This document shows positions 32,926 to 41,596 of a stretch of DNA of 64,000 bases, in pieces. The notes beneath the pieces are model-generated. The model ran no database searches. It was not told where the DNA came from and saw nothing but the letters and a program-made list of their open reading frames with translations. Every line of letters begins with the position of its first letter. The first letter of the stretch is position 1. Origin of the DNA: Seminavis robusta (Eukaryota > Bacillariophyta > Bacillariophyceae > Naviculales > Naviculaceae); NCBI GenBank assembly GCA_903772945.1, contig CAICTM010000037.1, positions 1 through 64,000 of the forward strand. Reading direction: 5' to 3'. A program made the translations under genes and the position numbers.

Positions 32926-35061
32926 TCACCCACGTTTCTTTCCTTTCTTTGTCTGTCTCCCTCGAGTATGAAACGGAATACTGCTATTTTCGTCCTCCAG
33001 GGTATCGCCAGGGGGCTTTTCGTAGATTGTGTTTTGATATGAAGCCCGAAACATAATCAGGATCATCCCCATTACTGAGAGAATCAACAAAGATGAAAAT
33101 ATCCAGGCAAGTCCAGTGACACTGTATGTGCAGGTGGCATCATAAACAATATCAGTGTAGAACGGTACAAGTTTCTCACAACGAAGTAACTTGATTGCCT
33201 GATTTCCAGCCTGGGCGAGAGCTTTGAGCACTCCAACCATTTGTCCCAGAGTTCTGTGCAAAGGATCGAAGTCACGATTGCATCCAAAAGATAGCAGTGA
33301 AACGTCATCTATGCTATCTGTGAGGTTCTGCATAACTGTGAGACCTCTCCCCTTTACAACATCGCAAATGAATCGGAGGCAACATTAGCTGTGGCTCGAT
33401 TGGGTCCATGATTCCTTTCCAACCTCAGAGACACGTGAAACTTACAATTGCAACATCAAAATTGCGGAGGAAAAGAAACGGGTCAACTTCAGCACGTTCA
33501 GTGCACTGATATGCATAGTAACGAACAGCCTGGAAGAGGAGACCATCTTCCTTGAACCCCAACCGGAACATGACATCCAACATCACTTGGTCTGGTGAGC
33601 TTGTTTTGCCACCACAGAAATCTGCATTCAGGGAAGCACCAATCAAAGCTACCACCAATGCAACATAAGAGAAAATTGTCACTAAGATGTAAAGGGGGAG
33701 GACAATCCAGTCCAGAATACAAAGATAACAGTCTGTCATGGAATTGGCCTGTGCTGCAACCGTGGCAACCATCATCAAAGTTGCCAGGATCAAATACGGA
33801 AGCGTAACAAGACCTCCTGGGGTTTGATTCACCGGTGAAGTATGAAATAATATTAGAACACAAAAGATGGGAGCATCAGCAACTTGAGCAGCACATAACA
33901 CAGTCTTACCAAGCCATTCATAAGTCTCTACATTTGACACAGAGCTGTCAACGTCGTCTAGCTGCTGTTGGGTATCCTCTAAAATTTCCTCAAGAGTTGC
34001 CACATTGTTCGTAACAAAATCACCAAGATCATTCAACATGAGGACAGCTCCATCTGCAGTTGAGAGTATGCGCTTTCCTTGTATTGTTTGGTCAAACGCT
34101 GGGTTGCCAGGGCAAAAGTTATCCCTGTCCAAATCAGAGACAACCTGATCGCGCATGAACAAGCCTGATTCTCCTATTTTTTCAAGTTTAAGGGAGACAT
34201 CTCTTGCATCCTTTACATACAATCGAAGTGTCTCGGTGGAGACTTGGATTGTGTCAGTGGTTTGCTGCAAGTTAGCCACTCCTTTTGTGACCAAGAGCAT
34301 AGAAAATATTATCTGAATCAACCCACACAAGAAGAATGCTGGTAGCAGGGTGGAGCAAAAGGAATCAAATGAGTGAAACAACTACCTGGGCTTGTGTTTG
34401 TCGGAACCAACAAACCCTCTCCTTGACTTACTAATTCTGATGCGACGAGGTGTATTGTACCATGTCTCATCTTCAATGTACTCTTCTCCGTCTTCCTCTG
34501 CATCCTGCTTGGCTTTGATCGACATGGGATCATTGATATGAGGGTTCATGAAGGGTTCTCCAGCAAGAAACCCTGTCAAGCTTATCTTGAAAATGATAAG
34601 AGTGACGGTCCATATCAAGAAGAACACAAGCAGAAAAACTGCAGCAAACATCAAGCCCACAACGTAGTTGTCCCCATCAGCTGCGTGCGGACCGGAGCCA
34701 TAGTAGGCAACATAGGAAAAGTCTGAAGTGTGGCCAAATCTCGGAACTCCTGCGAACCTACTGGTGGCACCCACCTATAGCAGCGCAAACATAAGGAGGT
34801 TTCATCCACATGAGATGATCCCAATCAACAATCCCTCCTTCTCATGATGCGACAAATCGAACTTACCCTTTCATACATTCGAATTGGTTCGGGCAGGAAA
34901 ACAGGGGAAGCATTCACAATTCCGGAACTGAAGAAGCCGTCCTCTACTCCGGTGCTTACCACACCGGCAACATCAGTCACTCCTCCTGCTGTAACTGTTC
35001 CATTGAGAAATCCAGGGGAAGGAAGCGTAACGTTGGGAGGCAGGGTGATCTCAGTTGCCAT
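32926..35061 (-). pseudogene. five-helix membrane protein, paralogue of the gene at 50057, with an in-frame stop
   Basis: Exons 35061-34867, 34774-33910, 33816-33446 and 33351-32926 total 619 codons including an internal TAG at 34384-34382. Exons 2 and 3 are 865 and 371 bases, exactly as in the gene at 50057, and the protein matches it throughout (PRFGHTSDFSYVAYYG, PFMNPHINDPMSIKAK, DNFCPGNP, PDQVMLDVMFRLGFKEDGLL). Topology: a Thr/Pro/Gly luminal N-terminus, helices near residues 105, 200, 365, 400 and 565, and two large Cys-containing loops between helices 2-3 and 4-5, a tweety/prominin-like layout (weak inference). The stop falls between GSDKHKPR and LFHSF, where the paralogue reads through; no GT-AG intron of sensible size removes it in frame. 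Either a recent pseudogene, a null allele or a sequence error; the rest of the frame is intact. Confidence 0.75.
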
Positions 35062-35668
35062 GGTTGGTTGTTCTACGTTTCAAGGTTAATAAAAGCAACA
35101 GCCTTGGCAGGCCACTAACAACAACGATGAGACTTGAGTCTACCTGTTGAAGCTGGGAACGTTCCCGCGTCGCTTCCGACCTTTCAAGCGGGTCCATTGC
35201 CGAAGATGACCCGGCCATGGCATAGTGGTGCCAAATTCAAGCTACGAATAGCTTGCAGAGCTACTGAAAGAATGTTCATGCCGGGTTGGCTTCCACCTCC
35301 GCAATTCCTTCAGCGCGAATTGCGTTTCCCAATCTGCACTTCCACAAACCTCCAGCACTACATGTAGATCTAAACTGTAGTAGCTAGTTTCTGTTTGAGT
35401 AGAACATCAGAAAGGGAGAGCATTTCAGGTGGAGCATACTCTGAGTAGAGTTGATGGCTTGCTTGCATCCTCTTCGCTGGACCCCCACAGGGGAAGACAG
35501 GCACTGTCATACACAACAACTAAGTCCTCAAGCCAAGGCTACGTTTTGACAACGATTATTCACGCAGCTTCCTAATTAAAAATAAATTCTACAATCGTAG
35601 TAATTTGAGTTCACAGAGTTATTAAATACTCATGCGATAGTTTCTCTTCTCTTTCTCTGTATTGAAAA
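35062..35668. other. intergenic region
   Basis: About 600 bases upstream of the membrane-protein gene start and downstream of the MazG-like gene stop. Short frames only; nothing recognisable. Confidence 0.5.
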
Positions 35669-36683
35669 TCATAGTGATTCTTCTACTTCGCATTTGAGAT
35701 CCACTCCGCAGACATCGGACAATCGCAGCAAGTAGATGGTGACATCCGCCAATTCCTGCCCAATCTTATCCAAGTCCTTTGCACTGATACTCTCAATTCC
35801 GCTACTATCTCCTCGCCACTGAAACAATTCGGCTAGCTGTGGTACAGTAGCAGTAGGTCAAGGAAATGTTAGACGGGGAGACAAAAAACAAAAGAACGGT
35901 CCATCCTGAACACGACATTTTGCCCCAACTGGTTCGACTCACTTCACCTAGCTCTCCTAGAAGGGCAAGAACCAAGTTCCGAGGGGTATGGTAGCGTGCC
36001 CATTCCCTCGCACGCGCAAATTGGCTGATGTCTTCTCGCAGAGACTCCAATGACTCGAGGAAGCTTGACAAGGTTTCCTGCTCCGAATCTTCTTCATTTT
36101 CGTGGAGCGTAGATTGTCCGACCTCCTTGCTAATGCCAGTGATGGAGGAATACTCTGTATACTTCCCGGCCTTCCCTCGGCAGATTTCTGCTGGGTATTT
36201 CTTATTGTTGAGTGCCATCTTTCGCCGAATGGCTCCTCCTAGTTTGATGGACAAGGAGTGGCTTAGCTCAAAGAGCTTGAGGAGAATCTTTCCCATGGAC
36301 CGAGCTACTTCTTCGTTCGCAGTGGGTTTGGAAATGACAAAATCATCTTGTTCCTTGTCATTGGAATGCGTTTCCAATGACGACGCTTCCTTGCTGCTGC
36401 CGGGCTCAGGATCCAAAGGAACATGTTTCAAAAAGACACAGGCAAGTTCACCCACTAGACCAGTCAATTCGAAAATGAGGGACCGCGGATGATGAATTCT
36501 GTCATTATCAACTTTGGTTGTCATTGGTACGGCTGTCTTGGTATTAGGAGTGTGGTCTTGGGAGGGAAAAGTGCCAAAAATGTTTCCAGCAACAGATTTC
36601 GGGGACTGATTCATCATGAAGGGAACAGAAGAGAATGGTTGTAGTATAATAAGGAAGATCAGGAGCAGCAAACCCAAAGCCAT
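35669..36683 (-). CDS. tandem MazG-type nucleotide pyrophosphohydrolase (dCTPP1-like), first domain degenerate
   Basis: Two exons (36683-35943 and 35836-35669) give 302 codons, nearly double the usual dCTPP1. Residues 1-20 are a hydrophobic leader (LGLLLLIFLIILQ), so secretion or organelle import is possible. The C-terminal domain reads HTPRNLVLALLGELGE (to residue 247), LAELFQWRGD, then QELADVTIYLLRLSDVCGVDL, carrying the Glu/Asp metal ligands of all-alpha NTP pyrophosphatases. The N-terminal region has the same plan (HHPRSLIFELTGLVGELACVF, about 64-84; SMGKILLKLFEL; then the family tail KMALNNKKYPAEICRGKAGK), but the first Glu and the ExxD pair are lost. Family enzymes hydrolyse dCTP and modified dCTP to the monophosphate. 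A pseudo-domain plus an active domain may mimic a dimer (inference). Confidence 0.85.
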
Positions 36684-36882
36684 TACATATTATGAGAAGA
36701 TGCAACAACTCTCGTTTTGAAGGGTGCAAAAGAGGCGCGATCTTCTGAAGCCCAGAAAACAGAAACAGCCAGCAGAGCGGTTTGAGCCAGAGACTTTTGG
36801 AAGCTCCAGAGTTTCTCAGGCTCCTCCGGGTTGTATCTCAGGAGTACCAGAGTTCTACATACGGCAAACTGGAGAAGTATCG

Positions 36883-36914
36883 TGGTCTGTCCATCTTCCG
36901 GGAATTTTAAAGGC
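36883..36914 (+). promoter_or_regulatory. 32-base upstream motif, copy 1
   Basis: TGGTCTGTCCATCTTCCG followed after two bases by AATTTTAAAGGC. Thirty of 32 bases match the copy at 38285-38316. It ends 37 bases before the ATG at 36952. The TTTTAAA core could serve as a TATA-like element. Shared position ahead of two genes suggests a promoter (inference). Confidence 0.6.
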
Positions 36915-36951
36915 TTCCACTGGTCAGCAACCACAGCACTGGGTCGTCACC

Positions 36952-37209
36952 ATGCCATTTCCATTCCACAGAAATCAACAACAGAAAAGAAACAATTTTC
37001 CAACCAAAGTCGACATGATGAATTTAGGAATGGCAATGCTAGTACTTAGCACCAACATGATACTGCTCACTATTATCCAAGATGCTGCAAGCAGCCAGGG
37101 TCCCAAAGACCCATCAGGGAAAGGAGAAATTATCCAAAGCCAAGCAACGCCACCAGTGGTACAACAAGTACAAAGAGAAAAAGGCGGCTACCCTGTCATT
37201 CCACTATGA
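36952..37209 (+). CDS. small ORF overlapping the next gene; unknown
   Basis: The first ATG after the shared upstream motif opens an 85-codon frame. It begins with a basic Gln/Asn-rich segment (FHRNQQQKRNNF) and then a hydrophobic stretch (MAMLVLSTNMILLTIIQDA). The last 128 bases overlap the start of the 358-codon frame beginning at 37082 in another frame. It could be a real overlapping gene, an upstream ORF, or an exon joined to the larger frame by an intron I cannot place with a good donor. No family recognised. Confidence 0.35.
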   Translation: MPFPFHRNQQQKRNNFPTKVDMMNLGMAMLVLSTNMILLTIIQDAASSQGPKDPSGKGEIIQSQATPPVVQQVQREKGGYPVIPL

Positions 37210-38158
37210 CAACATCTGGAATCATTTCCCCAAAGGTGGTCTCGACTTGGTGAAAATAGAGTGCTTGAGAGACAACACTGATAATTATGGCCTTCACCAG
37301 TCGGATTTGCAATTCGACCAGGTCTGTAAAGAAGAAGCTGGTGATTTGAAGCTGGGGACCCGTAGCCTTGGATACAGATATGAAAATGAGCACACAGTCC
37401 GTCTCAGAAACAGAGAGCTGTGTCCTTTCTCTGAAAAGAACATGCCATTTCTACAAGCAGTTAGAAGCAGCCTTCTGCTGAAGTATCCCAAGGACAAACT
37501 ACCCATATCAGAATTTCTGAGAGTAAATCTGGTGGTGGGGGCAATGACTGGTCCACATACGGATACCATGAGAGGTGCCACTCCAAACTACTTTATGTCA
37601 GAACCAGAATCAGATTTTCAGCTGGAGCTGAGACGATTCCCAAATTTTAGATGTTCTGTGGTTCTATACAAGGGTTGCTTCTACATTCCCCATACATTTT
37701 GCCCTGAAGAACTGGTTATGATTGGATTCAAAGACGGGGCTCCATTCTACTACGTTTTCCCAAATGAAATTATTGACAATCTGCAACCTTACGGGGAGTT
37801 GACAAGTTTTATTGTGGTTGGTATCAAGCAGAAGAAATTGCAGGTAATTCCGTGGAAATATGAAGTTTTCCAATCTACCAAATCGATGGAACTTAAGTCC
37901 ATGGAGGATGCCATTGCCGAAGCCAGCAAAAACACAACAATCATTGGCAGAAATAAATACATGTACTTCAACAAATCAGGTGTATGGTATCGGTTTTTTG
38001 GCTGGAGGAATATTCATAGATGGTCGAAAGCTTCCAACCACCTGTGCAAGAGAGTTCATATTTTCTTTAGACCAGTAAGAGAGGAAACACCGGCTGCTAG
38101 GCTAAGACGCAACAGAAAAACTGATCAACCTTTAAACTTCATAGAACTTAAGGAGTAA
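37082..38158 (+). CDS. conserved-looking protein of unknown family in the recombinase block
   Basis: An intronless frame of 358 codons from the ATG at 37082. It is basic at the N-terminus (KTHQGKEKLSKAKQRHQWYNKYKEKKA), then globular with mixed strand and helix content (FLRVNLVVGAMTGPHTDTM, FRCSVVLYKGCFYIPHTF, IIDNLQPYGELTSFIVVG) and basic again at the end. The spaced HTD...PHTF residues could recall a double-stranded beta-helix metal site, but spacing is not convincing and I do not assign one. No signal peptide or membrane helix. It follows the shared 32-base motif and precedes the RusA-like gene on the same strand, so it is probably part of the same inserted unit. Function unknown. Confidence 0.65.
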   Translation: MLQAARVPKTHQGKEKLSKAKQRHQWYNKYKEKKAATLSFHYDNIWNHFPKGGLDLVKIECLRDNTDNYGLHQSDLQFDQVCKEEAGDLKLGTRSLGYRYENEHTVRLRNRELCPFSEKNMPFLQAVRSSLLLKYPKDKLPISEFLRVNLVVGAMTGPHTDTMRGATPNYFMSEPESDFQLELRRFPNFRCSVVLYKGCFYIPHTFCPEELVMIGFKDGAPFYYVFPNEIIDNLQPYGELTSFIVVGIKQKKLQVIPWKYEVFQSTKSMELKSMEDAIAEASKNTTIIGRNKYMYFNKSGVWYRFFGWRNIHRWSKASNHLCKRVHIFFRPVREETPAARLRRNRKTDQPLNFIELKE

Positions 38159-38284
38159 TAGATCCCCAAACTTCGATACCATATCATCTGTTGGCAATCT
38201 GTTGGCAATCTAGCTACCCTGACACCATTGCAGCAAGCAGCTCCACAGATTAAATTTAGTCATCTGCATTAGTGACTGATTGCA

Positions 38285-38316
38285 TGGTCTGTCCATCTTC
38301 CGCAAATTTTAAAGGC
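38285..38316 (+). promoter_or_regulatory. 32-base upstream motif, copy 2
   Basis: Matches 36883-36914 at 30 of 32 positions (the differences are GG against CA after CTTCCG) and ends 22 bases before the RusA-like ATG at 38339. Confidence 0.6.
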
Positions 38317-38338
38317 GACACAGCAAGGAACTGACAGC

Positions 38339-38986
38339 ATGCCAACAACAGCAAAAAATCGACTGCCATTTCATGTTGTTGTATTTTCTACAATGGCATC
38401 CGACAATATCGTAGACCTCCTAGATGATGATAGTGCCAGTGCCAGTGATAGTTCTGTGGAGTTCTGTGGAGTGAGAGGTGTTCATGAATATCATGTACAT
38501 GTTGCTGGGAGACCAAAAGCCATGTCAAGGCCAATCTTCCTACAAGCTCTAAGAAGGGTGGTCAATCCAAGCTCCAAGGCAATCAAAGATTTTCGTTCTG
38601 CCGCACAGCAGCAAGTCCAACATCAGGCAACTACAGTTCTCCCTGTATTTCCCAGCTGTGGAGTATCCTTGAAGATTTGGTTTATGGACAGACTTCCCAA
38701 TTCCTGCTTTGTGAACAAGAATCGGCATGGTCAGCTAAGGCAACCCTTCCAGAACAACCATTTATCTCAATTCAGGATCTGCAAACCGGATACTGATAAC
38801 TTGGTCAAATTAGTTTTGGATGCGTTGAACGGTGTGGCTTACAAAGATGACAAACAAGTTGTGGCTATCACCGCATTCAAATTGGCAGATACAGTCCACC
38901 CATATGAGGGAAGAACCATTGTGGAAATTAAGGAGGCGAATGAAGCTACAATTGAGGAAGCACCGGCATGGGCTTTTGTGAACTAG
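38339..38986 (+). CDS. RusA-family Holliday-junction resolvase-like nuclease
   Basis: Single exon of 215 codons; the ATG at 38339 is 22 bases after the shared motif, with a second in-frame ATG at 38393 that could be the true start. The N-terminus is acidic and disordered. The core reads EYHVHVAGRPKAMSRPIF (the RusA first strand and its RPK turn), then KPDTDNLVKLVLDALNGVAY and KDDKQVVAI, the diagnostic RusA block in which the Asp residues bind magnesium. RusA enzymes are small dimeric endonucleases that resolve four-way DNA junctions and are common in prophages. A nuclear eukaryotic copy beside a tyrosine-recombinase-like gene, without introns, suggests mobile-element or viral origin (inference). 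All family Asp residues I know to look for are present, so activity is possible. Confidence 0.85.
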   Translation: MPTTAKNRLPFHVVVFSTMASDNIVDLLDDDSASASDSSVEFCGVRGVHEYHVHVAGRPKAMSRPIFLQALRRVVNPSSKAIKDFRSAAQQQVQHQATTVLPVFPSCGVSLKIWFMDRLPNSCFVNKNRHGQLRQPFQNNHLSQFRICKPDTDNLVKLVLDALNGVAYKDDKQVVAITAFKLADTVHPYEGRTIVEIKEANEATIEEAPAWAFVN

Positions 38987-39016
38987 TTTGATAAAGTAAT
39001 TTACTACTTAGTTGTA

Positions 39017-41596
39017 CTATCTATATGGATTGTTAGGAAGGTTTTTGAGTCTGTCCAGCTCTTGTTCATTCCAAGCTACCAAAGTGCCGCCTGTCTGGGT
39101 GGGCTCAGACCAATTTGGGCAACTTGCAGTTAAGAAAACTTCCAGCTTTTTCTTCTGAAGAGTATTGGCCACACCTAGTAAAGCAGAGGACCTTCGGGGG
39201 TCTGGTTTGAGCTTTTTCGGATTGCTGTTGAGGTGGCAGTATAGTATCACAGCTTTGTCCACAGCCAAAAAAGCATCCAGAGCATCCCTGTTACTTCCAA
39301 AGGAGTGATTGATGCAGTGTTGCCGACACTCCTTACTCCACATACAGTCAACCAATTGAAGGGATAATTTGATTTTATTGAGATTTCTGCTCTCACCACT
39401 GAACTGTCTGTTCAGAACCACCCTAGCAAGGTCTTCCAAAGCCGGACTAACTGCCAAACATCTGAAACAATTGTTAGCATACAGATCCATCAGCACATTT
39501 TTCACTTTTTGGGAATCGTCTCTGGTCCCCCTTCTGCCAGCATCAGATCTTATGAGTGCTGTTGCATCTCTAAGCTGTCTAGGGGCAGCATTAGGTTGTC
39601 GGGGTATAGCAGTACCAGTACCAGCTGCTCCTGCAGCAGTAGGCTGTCTTGGATTGGGTTGTCGGGGGGTACCAGTACCTCCTGCAGCAGTAGGTTGTCT
39701 TGGATTGGGTTGCCGGGGGCTACCAGTACCAGTGCCTCCAGCAGCTGTGGGAATTCCAGTTGGCTGTCTTGGGAGGGCATGGCCTGCAGCAGGAGTTCCT
39801 GTGGCTTGTCTTCCAGCAACAGGGGTAACTCTCCTGGGGTTTTGTGGTGGATTTAATGGTTGCCTGTCTAGTAGCTGTTGTATCATTGATGTCAACTGTT
39901 GATTTGATTGAAGTTGTTGCCTTTGAAGTGATTTCAGATCTGCAACCTCCTGATTCAATCTAGTGATTTGTTGTTGGCTTGCAAGCAAGGTCTGTTGTAA
40001 TTGAAGTTGATCTCTCCTTGTTTCGGAAATGACACTGGTCAGCTGAGTCAGTTGATTTGCATTAGATACTTGTTGGATTGGATTGTTGGTGTTGTTGGTT
40101 GGTTGCTGGGCCGAGTTGGCTTGTCTAAAGTAAGTTGTGAGCTTTCTTGACCAGTGCCTCAATAGCTCACAGGCAGTAACACGGTTTGGTGCCATTCCAG
40201 AAGACACAACAGACTCAATCATTTTCATAACCAGGGGATGTGAATTGCTGTATGTGTCCTCCACGTAGCAATAGTGTTGTATCATGACAGCCACCACCAC
40301 ATGAAGCAACTTCCTAAGCTTGCCATTGGGAGCTTGGAATTCAGGAAGGCTTACAACAATAAGAGCATCAATGAGTGCATTGACCAAATGTGGATTCATT
40401 GCCTTCGTTGGATCATTGTCTGTAGAAAGATGGTGAAGATTAGGAAGACTTGGGATGTGTCTTGGATTAGGGTACCCGGCCAGTGCCAATATAGGTGGCA
40501 TAATGGCGACAAGATACACAAAGATATAGATTTCTCTGCTGCTTCCAGTAGCCCATCCACCAATAGCATTGGCCTCTTCTGGTGTTACCAATGGATTCCA
40601 TGTAAGCTGTGTCATAGCACCATATCGAAGAGATCGCCCAGAATACGCCTTCTTAATTTGATCTGGGAGCACACTTCTGATTATTGTTGTAATTTGAGTA
40701 GAGACCTGAGCGTCGGTGATTGCATGAAAGCTCTGGAAAACATACTTAGATTTTCTGTATGCTGGAGAGTTCATATCAACCATATCGTTGGGATCTCTGG
40801 ACAGACCATGATTAAGACACCAATATGCTCCCAATAGGAAAAAGGGACATAGCTCTGGAAACTGCCAGTCAGGAACAAAACCACCTGGTGTGCTTCTCAG
40901 CTCTTTCTTCTGGAACATGTTGGTGACACACATATTCAAATAATCATCTAGATGCAGTTTCTCATATGTCAAGAATTTTGCTTCTCCTGCACGGCCTACA
41001 CTCTTCCACGTGATGACTACCTTGGCAAGATTTTCAGTTTCTCCCCGTCGAAATAATGTCTTAGCAATAGACAGCATATCGATAGTGCGTGTCATTTGGA
41101 TCAGCCCTGTAGGATCATGGAAGCCAGTAGGAAAGATTAGCGTGGCAGCAGAGTTTTGTCTAGCCAGAGGCCAACTGTCTTTGAAAAGATCACTTTCATT
41201 GAGCTCAGACATCAAACTGCGGCAGTTTGCTTTAGCCATATTGGCAGTAATCGTATTAACTTCATTGTGTGGTAGTAACTCCACATTGAGGAATGCCGGC
41301 TGAGTGCCAAAGCGAGTTCGTAAATCCAAAGCCAGTGTCTCCACATACTTTTTCAGTGTTGAAGCAGCATATGGTCTGTTGGAGGAAGGGGAAATGGGAG
41401 GGTTGCCAACAATTCTAACACCAAAGTCGGCTATCAGCTGGATGGCAAGATCTCCCTCCAAATCGGCTACCCCAAGATTCTCGTAAGATACTGCCATCAG
41501 TCTATTAAATAGCTGAATGGCTGAAGGAAGAATGTTTTGAGTGGAGCCACTACCATGGCGGATCCAGTTGGGTTGCTGCTGTACGTTAGGAGGCAT
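39017..41596 (-). CDS. tyrosine-recombinase-like protein, Crypton-type candidate
   Basis: Intronless frame of 859 codons from the ATG at 41596. Residues 70-360 have the plan of a tyrosine recombinase: an N-terminal helical region with a SSNRPYAASTLKKYV segment, Arg202 in GRAGEAKFL (box I position), Arg324 in GRSLRYGAMTQ, Trp348 in GGWAT (the place of the second His/Trp) and Tyr357 in REIYIF as candidate nucleophile. After it come a helical region, a Gln-rich coiled coil (about 535-600), a Pro/Thr/Gly linker with repeated PRQPNPRQPTAAGG units (about 610-690), and a C-terminal Cys/His-containing domain (NCFRCLAV...CMWSKECRQHC). Such enzymes cut and rejoin DNA through a 3'-phosphotyrosine. Its 3' end is convergent with and only 30 bases from RusA. 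Eukaryotic Cryptons carry this enzyme; the size here is large. Confidence 0.68.
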   Translation of the reverse strand: MPPNVQQQPNWIRHGSGSTQNILPSAIQLFNRLMAVSYENLGVADLEGDLAIQLIADFGVRIVGNPPISPSSNRPYAASTLKKYVETLALDLRTRFGTQPAFLNVELLPHNEVNTITANMAKANCRSLMSELNESDLFKDSWPLARQNSAATLIFPTGFHDPTGLIQMTRTIDMLSIAKTLFRRGETENLAKVVITWKSVGRAGEAKFLTYEKLHLDDYLNMCVTNMFQKKELRSTPGGFVPDWQFPELCPFFLLGAYWCLNHGLSRDPNDMVDMNSPAYRKSKYVFQSFHAITDAQVSTQITTIIRSVLPDQIKKAYSGRSLRYGAMTQLTWNPLVTPEEANAIGGWATGSSREIYIFVYLVAIMPPILALAGYPNPRHIPSLPNLHHLSTDNDPTKAMNPHLVNALIDALIVVSLPEFQAPNGKLRKLLHVVVAVMIQHYCYVEDTYSNSHPLVMKMIESVVSSGMAPNRVTACELLRHWSRKLTTYFRQANSAQQPTNNTNNPIQQVSNANQLTQLTSVISETRRDQLQLQQTLLASQQQITRLNQEVADLKSLQRQQLQSNQQLTSMIQQLLDRQPLNPPQNPRRVTPVAGRQATGTPAAGHALPRQPTGIPTAAGGTGTGSPRQPNPRQPTAAGGTGTPRQPNPRQPTAAGAAGTGTAIPRQPNAAPRQLRDATALIRSDAGRRGTRDDSQKVKNVLMDLYANNCFRCLAVSPALEDLARVVLNRQFSGESRNLNKIKLSLQLVDCMWSKECRQHCINHSFGSNRDALDAFLAVDKAVILYCHLNSNPKKLKPDPRRSSALLGVANTLQKKKLEVFLTASCPNWSEPTQTGGTLVAWNEQELDRLKNLPNNPYR

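Noticed and set aside
34337-34440. A small intron removing the in-frame TAG
   Set aside because: The strong donor-like GTAAGT at the ISK codons pairs only with acceptors that break the frame or leave introns of 30-50 bases, and the paralogue is colinear without an intron there.
37540-37720. 2-oxoglutarate oxygenase site (HTD...PHTF) in the 358-residue protein
   Set aside because: Spacing and surrounding residues do not match the HxD...H plus Arg pattern well enough.
39369-39902. 177-codon forward frame opposite the recombinase-like gene
   Set aside because: Antisense shadow of the Pro/Gln/Thr repeat linker.
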